Source: Sporosarcina sp. P32b (lineage in GTDB: Bacteria > Bacillota > Bacilli > Bacillales_A > Planococcaceae). From it: 55,055 nt of DNA. The stretch covers positions 1 through 55,055 of the forward strand of contig NZ_PDZB01000021.1 in NCBI RefSeq assembly GCF_002743335.1, given 5' to 3'. The notes beneath the pieces are model-generated. The model did no database searches. It was not told the origin of the DNA and saw only the letters and a list, made by a program, of their open reading frames with translations. Made by a program: the position numbers and the translations under genes. Numbering within the stretch: the stretch's first letter is position 1; every line of letters begins with the position of its first letter. Shown piece after piece: positions 37,757-46,874 of the stretch.

Positions 37757-39169
37757 ATGGCTAAAACAATTATTGAGAAAATATGGGATGAGCATATTGT
37801 GTACGAAGAAGAGGGAAAGCCCGATCTACTATATATTGATCTTCATTTAATTCATGAAGTGACATCACCACAGGCATTTGAAGGGTTGCGTCTAGCAAAC
37901 CGCAAAGTGCGTCGACCGGATCTTTGTTTTGCTACTATGGATCACAACGTTCCGACTAAAAACTTACCGGTAATCAATGACCCAATTGCAAAAAAACAAA
38001 TTACAACACTTGCAAAAAACTGTGAAGAGTTTGGCGTTCAATTGGCTGATATGGAACATCCTGACCAAGGAATTGTACATATTATTGGTCCAGAGCTTGG
38101 ATTGACACAGCCAGGAAAGACCATTGTTTGTGGTGACAGCCATACCTCAACACACGGTGCATTCGGAGCGATTGCATTCGGAATCGGGACAAGTGAAGTA
38201 GAGCATGTATTATCTACACAAACACTATGGCAAGGTAAACCGAAAACGATGGAGATCCGCGTGACAGGTAAAATCGGCTTTGGCGTAACAGCTAAAGATA
38301 TTATACTGGCAATTATTTCGAAGTTTGGAATTGGTGTGGGTACTGGTCATATCGTCGAGTACACAGGGGAAGCAATTCGTGGACTTACAATGGAAGAGCG
38401 TATGACAATATGTAATATGTCCATTGAAGCGGGAGCAAAAGCAGGTTTAATTGGCCCAGACGAAACAACAATCAATTATCTACGTGGTCGCCGGTATGCA
38501 CCACAAGGCGAAGAATTTGAAGCGGCAGCAGAGCGTTGGCTCGCATTGAATACGGACGAAGGTGCAGTATATGATCAAGTTCTTGAAATTCATGCAGACG
38601 AAATCGAGCCATTTGTAACGTGGGGAACGAACCCATCTATGGGATCTGGAATTTCAGCTAACATTCCTACAACTGCAGACTATGTATCTGAAACAGACAA
38701 ATCCGCACTTCGTTCCGCGATGGAATATATGGGACTTGAAGAAGGAATGGCGTTAACCGATATTGAAATACAACACGCATTTATTGGTTCATGTACAAAT
38801 GCGCGTCTTAGCGATTTAGAAGCAGCGGCGAATGTGGTAAAAGGTAAACACGTTCATCCGACTGTAACTGCAATTGTCGTACCAGGTTCACGCACTGTGA
38901 AAAAGCAGGCGGAAGATATCGGTCTCGATAAAATCTTCACCGATGCAGGTTTTGAGTGGAGAGAGTCAGGATGTAGTATGTGTTTAGCTATGAATGATGA
39001 TGTAGTACCAGCCGGCGAGCGCTGTGCTTCTACATCCAACCGCAACTTTGAAGGACGCCAAGGTGCAGGCTCACGCACACATCTAGTCAGCCCATCCATG
39101 GCTGCAGCGGCTGCTCTACACGGACATTTCGTAGATGTTCGTAAAATTGATGCAGCTGTGCAAATTTGA
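37757..39169 (+). CDS. leuC: 3-isopropylmalate dehydratase large subunit
   Basis: A 470-residue aconitase-family protein. The 4Fe-4S ligands are the Cys of [16 protein letters not shown] and the two Cys of [11 protein letters not shown]; other motifs are [20 protein letters not shown] and [17 protein letters not shown]. It works with LeuD to isomerise 2- to 3-isopropylmalate. The ATG at 37757 follows GGAAGGGGA. A 144-base gap separates it from leuB, larger than elsewhere in the operon, with no clear terminator or gene in it. Confidence 0.95.
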   Translation: MAKTIIEKIWDEHIVYEEEGKPDLLYIDLHLIHEVTSPQAFEGLRLANRKVRRPDLCFATMDHNVPTKNLPVINDPIAKKQITTLAKNCEEFGVQLADMEHPDQGIVHIIGPELGLTQPGKTIVCGDSHTSTHGAFGAIAFGIGTSEVEHVLSTQTLWQGKPKTMEIRVTGKIGFGVTAKDIILAIISKFGIGVGTGHIVEYTGEAIRGLTMEERMTICNMSIEAGAKAGLIGPDETTINYLRGRRYAPQGEEFEAAAERWLALNTDEGAVYDQVLEIHADEIEPFVTWGTNPSMGSGISANIPTTADYVSETDKSALRSAMEYMGLEEGMALTDIEIQHAFIGSCTNARLSDLEAAANVVKGKHVHPTVTAIVVPGSRTVKKQAEDIGLDKIFTDAGFEWRESGCSMCLAMNDDVVPAGERCASTSNRNFEGRQGAGSRTHLVSPSMAAAAALHGHFVDVRKIDAAVQI

Positions 39170-39182
39170 GGAGGGTATTCAG

Positions 39183-39767
39183 ATGGAACCAATTAATAAA
39201 ATAGAGAGTGTACTCACTCCGTTAGATAAAAATAACGTTGATACAGATCAGATCATTTCCAAGGAATTCTTAAAACGTATTGAGCGTACTGGCTTCGGGC
39301 AATATTTATTCTATCACTGGCGTTTTCATGCAGATGGCACAAAAAATGAAGAGTTCGTGTTGAATGATCCTCGATACGATGGTTCAACTATCCTCGTTGC
39401 ACATGAGAACTTCGGCTGTGGATCATCCCGTGAACACGCACCTTGGGCAATTTTAGATTACGGCTTCCGTGTAGTCATTGCTCCAAGCTTTGCAGATATC
39501 TTCTACAGTAACTGCTTCAAAAACGGAATATTACCGATTACGTTATCTGTTGCAGAAATTGATGAATTTTTACACAAAGGGAAAGAAGCCCCGTATACAT
39601 TAACAGTTAGTCTTGAAGACCAGACTGTAGCGGGCGAAGATGGGTCGGTGTATAGCTTCAATATCGATCCATATTCTAAAAAAATGTTATTAAATGGTTG
39701 GGATGAGATTTCGCTAACATTCCAATATGAAGACAAGATTACAGAATACGAACAGAAGCATGCATGA
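39183..39767 (+). CDS. leuD: 3-isopropylmalate dehydratase small subunit
   Basis: A 194-residue swivel-domain partner of LeuC. Motifs: the N-terminal LDKNNVDTDQIISKEFLKRI and the phosphate-loop-like NFGCGSSREHAPWAILDYGF, followed by FADIFYSNCFKNGILPI. The ATG at 39183 follows GAGGAGGG, 13 bases after leuC. It is the last gene of the ilv-leu operon. Confidence 0.95.
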   Translation: MEPINKIESVLTPLDKNNVDTDQIISKEFLKRIERTGFGQYLFYHWRFHADGTKNEEFVLNDPRYDGSTILVAHENFGCGSSREHAPWAILDYGFRVVIAPSFADIFYSNCFKNGILPITLSVAEIDEFLHKGKEAPYTLTVSLEDQTVAGEDGSVYSFNIDPYSKKMLLNGWDEISLTFQYEDKITEYEQKHA

Positions 39768-39770
39768 TTC

Positions 39771-39811
39771 AAAACAGTTCATCGCTTACTTAGCGTGAAC
39801 TGTTTTTTTAC
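39771..39811 (+). terminator. Terminator of the ilv-leu operon
   Basis: AACAGTTCA/TGAACTGTT outer stem with an inner CGCT/AGCG stem, followed by seven T residues. Confidence 0.9.
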
Positions 39812-39993
39812 GTATTCGGGTACCTTGAGGAAAAGTAAAAATAAAGTGTGAAACTTTGAAACTAATTCTGTCTTTTCGCGTCTGTACGGTACGGTTGCGC
39901 AGAATAGAAAAGAGGCCTTAGTAAGTAGCACCGCAAAATGGTATGGAATATTCCTCCTTTACGATGAAAGTCCAAATGAAATGTTTGATATGC

Positions 39994-39999
39994 TATAAT
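39994..39999 (+). promoter_or_regulatory. Extended -10 promoter of the 40 kb SLH gene
   Basis: TGCTATAAT is an extended -10 element about 60 bases before the gene. The -35 region is weak. Confidence 0.5.
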
Positions 40000-40058
40000 T
40001 GTCGAAGGAAACTACATACTAAAACTAAGACAATCAGAGAGTGGGGTTGATTTTAAAG

Positions 40059-42326
40059 ATGTCCAGCGCATCAAAGAAAAGTACATTCGCAATTTTAAAT
40101 TCATTTCTAATCGCGACGTTAGTATGCTTCATTGCACTCCCAATTAATGCGCAAGCAGAAACGGTAAACCAGCGTTTCTCCGATGTCAGCAATGAATATT
40201 GGGCAAAGGATGAAGTAACACAACTCGTGGAAGAAGGAATCATTAACGGGTATCAAGATTTACAATACCGTCCGGGAATTAGCATCAAACGTGGGCAAGC
40301 TGCAAACTTGCTGACTGCTGCATTGAAACTGCCTGAAGCTCCCTATCAGCCGATATTCAAGGATGTCAGCGCGAAATCCTCCCACTTACGCGGTGCCATG
40401 TCTACTTATCAAGAAGGCATATTTAGAGGGAAGCCCGATGGAAACTTCGGTGTTAGTGATGAATTAACACGTGAACAAATGGCAAGTGTGTTAGTTAATG
40501 CATTTAAATTAAAAGACACAGGTGAAAAAGTATACTTTACGGATGAGAAAAGTATTAGTGAATCTCACAGATATGGCGTAAAAGTACTGATGCAGCACGG
40601 TATTACAACAGGTAAAGAGGATGGATCTTTTGCGCCGAAACTTTCCGTAAACCGTGGTTCATTCGCTGTATTCCTACATAGAGCAATGATTCAAGCAGGA
40701 CTGCTCGAAAAAAAGCAACCGATTGTTTTCAATAAAACACAAACTATGGGGAAATTTGAACCCATTCGTTTTAATCAATATCTTACGGAAGTGCCCTTGA
40801 CACAAGAAGGACAGACGTACTTGCGTTCAAACCATTACATGTCTTTATCAGCTAAACGGGTAAAAGCACATGGACATGCAACGGATCATATTTATGTCTA
40901 TGGTGTCAGTGAAAGAAAAAGCACGAGAGTCACTGTAACGAAACGAGAATTGCCAAACGGTGATTACTTTACATTCGTTGAGTTAAGAAACCCGGACCGT
41001 CTGCCGATCCGTGTCGATTTGGTACGTATCGATGGAGATATACAAACGAATACAATCGAACGATTTGATAAATTTCCAATGAAAAAAGATGTCGATGATA
41101 CATTCGGATTCGATATAGCTACTTCGCCAGTTGGTGTTCTCGAAACGATTTCACAACAAGGTACTGGACAGCAAATGATTTCCAAAACATATCGTTCACG
41201 TGAACTGGAGTTAAAGTATCGTAATGGTGCAGTCAGCCGGACGCGTGAACTTCAGGACGAGAAAGAATCTTACAGCAATATTTTAATGGGCAATAATCGT
41301 GTGTCAGTGTATGAATTGAATTCTAGAGGATACGATGTGGTGGATCAATGGTATCTTTCATCCAATAAAAAGTTGTTCTCGTCGAAGGAAAGATTGGATT
41401 CATGGCTTCGTGAATCTATTACCAACTATAAAAAGCGTAACAAATGGTATACAGCTGAAGGTCCATACAATAAAATGGCAACAACTATCGAACCAATGCC
41501 TGCTTCAGGGCGAGGATATGGTCGAAATTTACTTCTAGTAAAAGAAGATCGTGTCATGTTGTTATACAATCAAACGAAAGAACGCTATTATGAAGATATT
41601 TTGCATAACTCCTTTACGAACTTAGCTGTCTTCAGAGGAAGTAAGCCATATTGGGAAACTGAAGTGACGAGTACGTATTTGACGAATTTATATAACTTCA
41701 CAGCACCTTTCGTCGATACGCGCTTCAATGAACAGATTGCCTTATTCCTTTATAATGGAGGAAAAGCATTCAATCATACAGATTATAATGAAGGTTTGCG
41801 AAACTATGCGAACCTACTTGTACAGCAGCATAGGAAAGGGAATGTAAATTTCTTGTCTCCAACTGCCTATTATATCCCGGATTACTTCCCAGCAAAATCA
41901 CAGGTGAAGACCCATACGTCAATGAACCATTTACTTGGTGGCATGAATATTCTCTTGCTTGCGTTCCAGGAGTTCAATGATCCCGTCTATTTGGAAAATG
42001 CCAGTGCCATCGAAAAAGCGATTCGCTTCGAAGAAAAGAACTGGACCCGTTCTAATGGGGACATTTGGTACAAACGTGCTCCAAATGGTCAGTTTTCAGG
42101 AACAGACTATGTTCATTTGACATTGGAAGACTTAATTCACTCTTATGAGAAATGGTCACAAATCGATCAATCGAAAGCCAAAGTATTTGAGCGGATGATT
42201 AAGTCGAAAGCTGGTTATTTAAACAGTACGAAAAAAGGGTATACGACCAAGATCAAAGAAGGTCTGAAACGTATTAACATGTCTAACTTATTGCCTGCAG
42301 GTAAAGAGTATACAGACGCGTTATAA
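40059..42326 (+). CDS. Large SLH-domain surface protein with helical C-terminal domain
   Basis: About 755 residues. The signal peptide ends near residue 34 (PINAQA). Three SLH modules occupy about 38-215 (RFSDVSNEYWAKDEVTQLVE, IFKDVSAKSSHLRGAMSTYQ, then the third ending SFAVFLHRAM). A ~250-residue beta-rich middle follows. The last ~250 residues are helical and include HTSMNHLLGGMNILLLAFQE and IWYKRAPNGQFSGTDYVHLT, a pattern recalling alpha/alpha-barrel carbohydrate-active folds such as the C5-epimerase C-terminus; this is a weak resemblance. The start could also be TTG at 40047; the ribosome site GTGGGG is imperfectly spaced for both. Confidence 0.75.
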   Translation: MSSASKKSTFAILNSFLIATLVCFIALPINAQAETVNQRFSDVSNEYWAKDEVTQLVEEGIINGYQDLQYRPGISIKRGQAANLLTAALKLPEAPYQPIFKDVSAKSSHLRGAMSTYQEGIFRGKPDGNFGVSDELTREQMASVLVNAFKLKDTGEKVYFTDEKSISESHRYGVKVLMQHGITTGKEDGSFAPKLSVNRGSFAVFLHRAMIQAGLLEKKQPIVFNKTQTMGKFEPIRFNQYLTEVPLTQEGQTYLRSNHYMSLSAKRVKAHGHATDHIYVYGVSERKSTRVTVTKRELPNGDYFTFVELRNPDRLPIRVDLVRIDGDIQTNTIERFDKFPMKKDVDDTFGFDIATSPVGVLETISQQGTGQQMISKTYRSRELELKYRNGAVSRTRELQDEKESYSNILMGNNRVSVYELNSRGYDVVDQWYLSSNKKLFSSKERLDSWLRESITNYKKRNKWYTAEGPYNKMATTIEPMPASGRGYGRNLLLVKEDRVMLLYNQTKERYYEDILHNSFTNLAVFRGSKPYWETEVTSTYLTNLYNFTAPFVDTRFNEQIALFLYNGGKAFNHTDYNEGLRNYANLLVQQHRKGNVNFLSPTAYYIPDYFPAKSQVKTHTSMNHLLGGMNILLLAFQEFNDPVYLENASAIEKAIRFEEKNWTRSNGDIWYKRAPNGQFSGTDYVHLTLEDLIHSYEKWSQIDQSKAKVFERMIKSKAGYLNSTKKGYTTKIKEGLKRINMSNLLPAGKEYTDAL

Positions 42327-42333
42327 TAATGAA

Positions 42334-42369
42334 GACACCATCTCCGTTCGAATAGGAGATGGTGTTTTT
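42334..42369 (+). terminator. Terminator after the large SLH gene
   Basis: ACACCATCTCC/GGAGATGGTGT stem followed by five T residues. Confidence 0.9.
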
Positions 42370-42439
42370 GTTATTTTGGGGAAGAATTAAGGGGGATGGC
42401 AATGTTGATTGACGTTTCGGGTTAACCTTCTGAAGAGTA

Positions 42440-42586
42440 ATAGAGCGGTTACTAACAGGCATAGAGCGCTTGCCCATATTCATAGAGCGATGTATTAATT
42501 AGATAGAGCGCTTTCGAGGGATCATAGAGCACCTCTGAAAGTTTTATGAGCGGATATCGTGGAACTATGAGCGTTTCCTCTTAATG
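42440..42586 (+). repeat. Seven-unit array with exact 21-bp period (ATAGAGCG core)
   Basis: An eight-base core begins at 42440, 42461, 42482, 42503, 42524, 42545 and 42566, always 21 bases apart. The cores read ATAGAGCG four times, ATAGAGCA once and TATGAGCG twice. The 13 bases between cores differ in every unit. It lies between the terminators of two convergent genes. Every reading frame is broken by stops on at least part of the array, so it is not coding. A sister array with the same core and period is at 46537-46697 on the other strand. Confidence 0.85.
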
Positions 42587-42633
42587 AAATGACAGTAAGC
42601 GACTGCGGATCAATCAACATGGATTACTCTTCA

Positions 42634-42681
42634 CACTAAAAACCACCAACTCCAAAGCTTCCGGAGATGGTGGTTTCTAGT
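42634..42681 (-). terminator. Terminator after the SLH-glucosaminidase gene
   Basis: On the minus strand AAACCACCATCTCC pairs with GGAGTTGGTGGTTT and is followed by a short T run. Confidence 0.85.
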
Positions 42682-42687
42682 GTGTAT

Positions 42688-44712
42688 TTAATTAACGAGC
42701 GTCACTAGATCGGAACGGATCCAGCCGTATGGTTCGTTGATTTGTTGCGTACCTGGATTACTATCCATTCGCACCTTGTACCAAACGAAGCCATCCGCGC
42801 CTGTCGTGCGATCTGTAACAATCAACGGATAACCGAATGCGGCTAGATTGCCTGGATGCTTAGGCTTGTATGAGAATAGAATATTATTTCTATTCACCGC
42901 TTCAGGGCTTGTCCGGATATTGACCGCAGTATTGCCGGTGTATGAAATCACAGCTAATTGCGCTTGGTTTGCATCTTTATTCCCGAGGAACTGATCGATC
43001 CGCCACATATGGCCGGCAATCTTGCTTCCCCAGAAAGGATCGGATGCATACTTCATATTGAAACCAACTGCTTTATTACCGGGAGCTGCACCATTGGCAT
43101 AAGCGCCAAGTGGATTCGCATAGTTTAAGTTGATGTAGCGAGTGATGAATGCATCGACACTTCTCGTAGGGTTTCCGTAGACTTCACCTTTATCCGGAGA
43201 AGAGTCGAATACGCGGATGCCGAAAATATTGTTTTTCTGCTGAGCATTGCCGCTCATTCCGTAATCACTCTCATGTATAGCGGTTGCTAAGATGAACATC
43301 GCATTCACATTATGCTGTTTCTCCATTTGTTTCACATACGTACCCAGTCCAATTAATTTCGACTTGGATGTAGCATTTTTATAGCGTGCAATACCTGTCT
43401 TCTGTCTTGCTTGTAATGCGTTAGAAATAAAACGATCCAGTTCCTGTCCTGTGTAAGTGGAAGGCTGGCGCACCGATTGGAATTGGAAGTACGGATAATA
43501 GGTAATCGTTGCTGCGCCGTTTAATTCTTTAAAATGAACTCCATCGTTACTCGTATAGGTCTGTCCTTTTTTCATTGCAGGAGAAGCAGGGCCTACTGTA
43601 TACTCTGCGTAACTACCTTTATATTGTTTCGTTTTTGCATCGTATGTACGATAATAGGGTTGGTGAAGTAGTAAGCCATCACTTGTTACTTTATATTGGC
43701 TTGCACCTTTTGATAACAGTGAAGGGATTAGATCAATTTCTGCGTGTTTCGCATAATAGGTATAGCCGCCTACGTCTACGACAATGCGTTCAGGGCTACT
43801 GCCTATATAGTCTAGTTCATACCCTTTTTGCACATATGTCACTTCGTTTTTTAATGCAGGATCACTATATAATGACGTATATTGCTTAGGGTTTTCTGAA
43901 GCAAACGCCTGACCTGACTTCATTTTGATAATTTTATTATTAACGGAAATGGTCTGAACGATAGAAGATGCATTATATGCAGCCAATGCGTCTTCAAACG
44001 TGATGTATGATTCATCTGTTACATTCAGCTGACTGTTGGAAATCGAGCTAACTTTATGCACTTTAGGATTTTCCGTGCCGCCAACATTCGTCGGAGGACG
44101 GGTACTACCTTTTCCATCAGCTACTGCGAACATACGGAATAAAAATGCAGAAGCATGAGCAATCGTTGCGTTACTTGTAGGTTTGAAATACCCTTGATCG
44201 CCTCGTATGATATTCAATGAAGAAGCCGCAGAAACAGCCGGTATGAAATTCGACGAGATTTTCTTGCTATCTTTAAATTGAACGGTAGTTGAATTGACAG
44301 GGATATTGAGGAAGCGGAATGCTTTAAATATCATGCCTGCCATTTGCTGTCGGGTAATCTGCTGACTCGCTTTAAATGTACCATCGGGATATCCAGCTAA
44401 AATTCCAGCGCCTGCAGCGTTTTGAATTTCAATTGTGCGGGAATGGTTTGCTGTTAAATCTTTAAAGGTATATCTTGTCGAAGCAGGTAATTCGAGTGAA
44501 CGTGCCAAATACGAAGCAAATTCTCCTCGTGTCACCGCACGATTCGGATAGACATTCCCTTTGGCGTCCTTTTGAATTACTCCTTTATCTACCCAAAATG
44601 TCAGCTCTTGCTGCATTTGGTGACCAGTGAAATCATTTGCACTCGCCACCGGTGTGAAGATAGGAGAAGCGACTAAAAGTAAAAGTGTCAGTAATGTAAT
44701 CAAACGTTTCAA
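42688..44712 (-). CDS. SLH-anchored endo-beta-N-acetylglucosaminidase (GH73)
   Basis: A 674-residue secreted autolysin. Signal peptide about 1-25; three SLH modules about 27-200 (TFKDLTANHSRTIEIQNAAG, GILAGYPDGTFKASQQITRQ); a spacer with two beta-rich segments (about 220-400); a GH73 glucosaminidase domain (about 430-590) with catalytic Glu in MFILATAIHESDYGMSGNAQ and NIFGIRVFD; and a C-terminal SH3-like region (VNIRTSPEAVNRNN to VWYKVRM and GWIRSDLVTLV). It should cleave peptidoglycan glycan strands while tethered to pyruvylated wall polymer. The TTG start at 44712 follows AGGAGGTTTTGAT. Confidence 0.85.
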   Translation of the reverse strand: MKRLITLLTLLLLVASPIFTPVASANDFTGHQMQQELTFWVDKGVIQKDAKGNVYPNRAVTRGEFASYLARSLELPASTRYTFKDLTANHSRTIEIQNAAGAGILAGYPDGTFKASQQITRQQMAGMIFKAFRFLNIPVNSTTVQFKDSKKISSNFIPAVSAASSLNIIRGDQGYFKPTSNATIAHASAFLFRMFAVADGKGSTRPPTNVGGTENPKVHKVSSISNSQLNVTDESYITFEDALAAYNASSIVQTISVNNKIIKMKSGQAFASENPKQYTSLYSDPALKNEVTYVQKGYELDYIGSSPERIVVDVGGYTYYAKHAEIDLIPSLLSKGASQYKVTSDGLLLHQPYYRTYDAKTKQYKGSYAEYTVGPASPAMKKGQTYTSNDGVHFKELNGAATITYYPYFQFQSVRQPSTYTGQELDRFISNALQARQKTGIARYKNATSKSKLIGLGTYVKQMEKQHNVNAMFILATAIHESDYGMSGNAQQKNNIFGIRVFDSSPDKGEVYGNPTRSVDAFITRYINLNYANPLGAYANGAAPGNKAVGFNMKYASDPFWGSKIAGHMWRIDQFLGNKDANQAQLAVISYTGNTAVNIRTSPEAVNRNNILFSYKPKHPGNLAAFGYPLIVTDRTTGADGFVWYKVRMDSNPGTQQINEPYGWIRSDLVTLVN

Positions 44713-45021
44713 ATCAAAACCTCCTATATAAATCTCCTACTATTGTAGCAGAAAGGGCTAGTATTGGTAAGCACCTTTTGGTATATTAATAGACTATTAT
44801 TATAATAAACTCCTATATGGTAGGGGGTGTATATAGATCGATAGGGTGAAAGTGCATACTAATTATGTAAATTACTCATTCACGTTGAAATACCAAATAT
44901 AGCAATAAACGACAATCTACAATTATTCGAAAAGATGCAACGAATGCTTTCACTATTCCGTCCTAGATAGTGATATAATGCAACAAGGAACTAGCAAGCG
45001 TAGAAAGGGTTTTATAGACTA
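44713..45021. other. Divergent promoter interval of the glucosaminidase and polymerase genes
   Basis: About 310 bases. A TATAAT hexamer at 44974-44979 is a candidate -10 for the polymerase gene. A partly symmetric CTATATGGTAGGGGGTGTAT element is near 44814. No small gene was seen. Confidence 0.4.
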
Positions 45022-46491
45022 ATGAATATATGGAAACAGCGAGTAGATAAATACTCCACAAGTACAATACTGATTGCAGTAGCTGTGATGCTCATTGCAT
45101 TATTGTTACCGTCAAAAATAGCATTGCTGGGAACGGCCTTATTTTTTGTCTTATTTTCTATTATTAAACCACAGCAAAGTATTCTATTTCTGGTCATCTA
45201 CGTCAACATACGACCATTTTTGCTGGAAGTGAATAGTGGACTGAAATTGATAGGAGACTTAATAATATTTGTCGTATTTGCGTGGACTTTGTTCCATTAC
45301 CGGCATAATCTCCGTTCTTTATTTACATTCAAATGGTTTGAGTGGTCCTACTTCGCCTTTATTTTATTTGGCTCAATCGTAGGATTCCTAAACGACGTCA
45401 CCCCTACATCTATCATTTTCCAAGTTCGAACATTTTTGATTATGTATTTGCTATACTACATCATTTCAAGAATGACGTTGACGAACAAATGGTTGCAACA
45501 ACTTGCCTGGACGACGGTTTGGTTGAACATTGTGATGTCGCTTCATGGCTTAGTAGAAAAACTGTCATTGCGACAGTTACTGCTACCTGAAGAATGGAAG
45601 TATAAAGTTTTATCTGCAACAAATGCTGTGCGTATTTACGGACTTACCGGTAATCCTAACTCTTTGGCATTATCTCTGTTTTTCGGGATTATCGGGATCG
45701 TTTATTTGCAACATGTCTACCAGCAAAATAAATACAAATGGACATTCCGTGTTTTGCTCGTATTGTTCTTCGGTATTCTAGTTCTTACCTATTCAAGAGG
45801 AACTTGGATTTCCGCAGTAGTGTTCGGTATAGTCTTCATTCTCATGACAAGAAAATGGTATCTCTTGAAGCGATTGGTGATTGCAGGTGTTGCATCAATT
45901 ATCCTGATATATTATCCAGTTAACCTAGCTGTACAATATATACAAACGTTGGGTGTAGAAATAGAAGAGAAGCCTGACGGAGCTGGAAGTATCGGTGGCC
46001 GCTTCGGCGAAACATTTGATGAGAAAAACTTAGCGCTCATGACTGAAAGCGGACGATTCTTCTATATAAGTAAAGGGTTTGAGATCTTCAGCGATCATCC
46101 TATAACGGGTACCGGATTCGGTTCATTCGGTGGTTCGGCTACTTTGTCGTACGGTTCACCGATTTATGATCACTATGGCATCAGTTCGGATATCTATGGC
46201 GGGAAGTATTTTTATTCAGATAATCAATATATTCAAGTCATTGCAGAAACCGGTGTAATCGGTGTATTGATTTTTGCGCTCTTCTTGCTTAGTATGCTGT
46301 GGTACTTCTGGAAATCACGACACACGAATTTCGGTGTGTTTATGATTGCGCTATGGTTTTCAACAGGCGTTTCCGGAATGTACTATAATATTTGGGAACT
46401 AAAGATGTATACTTTGTTCTACTTTATCTTGCTTGGCGCATTTGTTGCGTTTAGCAAGCAGCGAGACACATCGAAACCTACGAATGGTTAA
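45022..46491 (+). CDS. O-antigen ligase/polymerase family membrane protein
   Basis: A 489-residue protein with about twelve membrane helices and the Wzy_C-type extracytoplasmic loop (about residues 300-400, including GGRFGETFDEKNLALMTESG and TGTGFGSFGG). Conserved signatures are LTYSRGTWIS before the loop and DNQYIQVIAETGVIGVL after it. Family members polymerise or ligate glycans on an undecaprenyl carrier. Given csaB and SLH genes nearby, a role in the secondary wall polymer or an exopolysaccharide is plausible but unproven. The ribosome site AGAAAGGG is about 12 bases from the ATG. Confidence 0.82.
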   Translation: MNIWKQRVDKYSTSTILIAVAVMLIALLLPSKIALLGTALFFVLFSIIKPQQSILFLVIYVNIRPFLLEVNSGLKLIGDLIIFVVFAWTLFHYRHNLRSLFTFKWFEWSYFAFILFGSIVGFLNDVTPTSIIFQVRTFLIMYLLYYIISRMTLTNKWLQQLAWTTVWLNIVMSLHGLVEKLSLRQLLLPEEWKYKVLSATNAVRIYGLTGNPNSLALSLFFGIIGIVYLQHVYQQNKYKWTFRVLLVLFFGILVLTYSRGTWISAVVFGIVFILMTRKWYLLKRLVIAGVASIILIYYPVNLAVQYIQTLGVEIEEKPDGAGSIGGRFGETFDEKNLALMTESGRFFYISKGFEIFSDHPITGTGFGSFGGSATLSYGSPIYDHYGISSDIYGGKYFYSDNQYIQVIAETGVIGVLIFALFLLSMLWYFWKSRHTNFGVFMIALWFSTGVSGMYYNIWELKMYTLFYFILLGAFVAFSKQRDTSKPTNG

Positions 46492-46511
46492 TCCATTCGT
46501 AGGTTTTTTTA
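46474..46511 (+). terminator. Terminator overlapping the end of the polymerase gene
   Basis: The left arm AAACCTACGAATGG is the coding sequence of the last codons; the right arm CCATTCGTAGGTTT is followed by T residues. The stop codon sits in the four-base loop. Confidence 0.9.
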
Positions 46512-46536
46512 TTTGGTTTGTTCGTTTTTATGTAGG

Positions 46537-46697
46537 TGATCATAGTAACGGCTTTTTCGCTCATTGTTCTTGTGGGACCGCTCTATGCTGTATGGGATTC
46601 GCTCAATGTCGGCTGCTATCCGCTCAACGTTACTCGGAATTTGCTCAATGTCCACCGCCATCCGCCCAATATCACTTGCTACCCGCTCATATCCATC
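46537..46697 (-). repeat. Seven to eight unit array with exact 21-bp period (GAGCG core)
   Basis: On the plus strand the core complement (CGCTCAAT and variants) begins at 46558, 46579, 46600, 46621, 46642, 46663 and 46684, each 21 bases apart, with a degenerate unit at 46537. On the minus strand the cores read ATGAGCG, ATTGAGCG, ATAGAGCG, ATTGGGCG and ATTGAGCA, the same family as the array at 42440-42586. Because 21 bases equal seven codons, a minus-strand reading shows heptad-like peptides, but there is no good start signal. The function is unknown. Confidence 0.85.
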
Positions 46698-46874
46698 AAC
46701 CGCCCACCCCAAAACATCAAAACTCCAATCCGCCACCTCAACGAAAACCCAATATCACTCTTAAATTCCATAAACCCTCTTTTTTCTACTTATTTCGTTC
46801 AAACGGTACATGAAAACATAGGCCTAATTTGATAGACTATAGATTGATAAGAGTAGGAAAGGTGGAGTTGTGTT
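46698..46874. other. Gene-free interval before the NAGPA-SLH gene
   Basis: About 180 bases, C- and A-rich on the plus strand next to the array. It presumably carries the promoter of the following gene. No other feature was recognised. Confidence 0.4.

Noticed and set aside
42440..42586. CRISPR array
   Set aside because: The conserved part is only eight bases and the period 21; CRISPR repeats are 23 bases or more with spacers near 30, and no cas genes are present.
46509..46736. 75-residue heptad-pattern protein on the minus strand
   Set aside because: The heptads follow from the 21-bp DNA period; the start lacks a convincing ribosome site and the sister array at 42440 is interrupted by stops.
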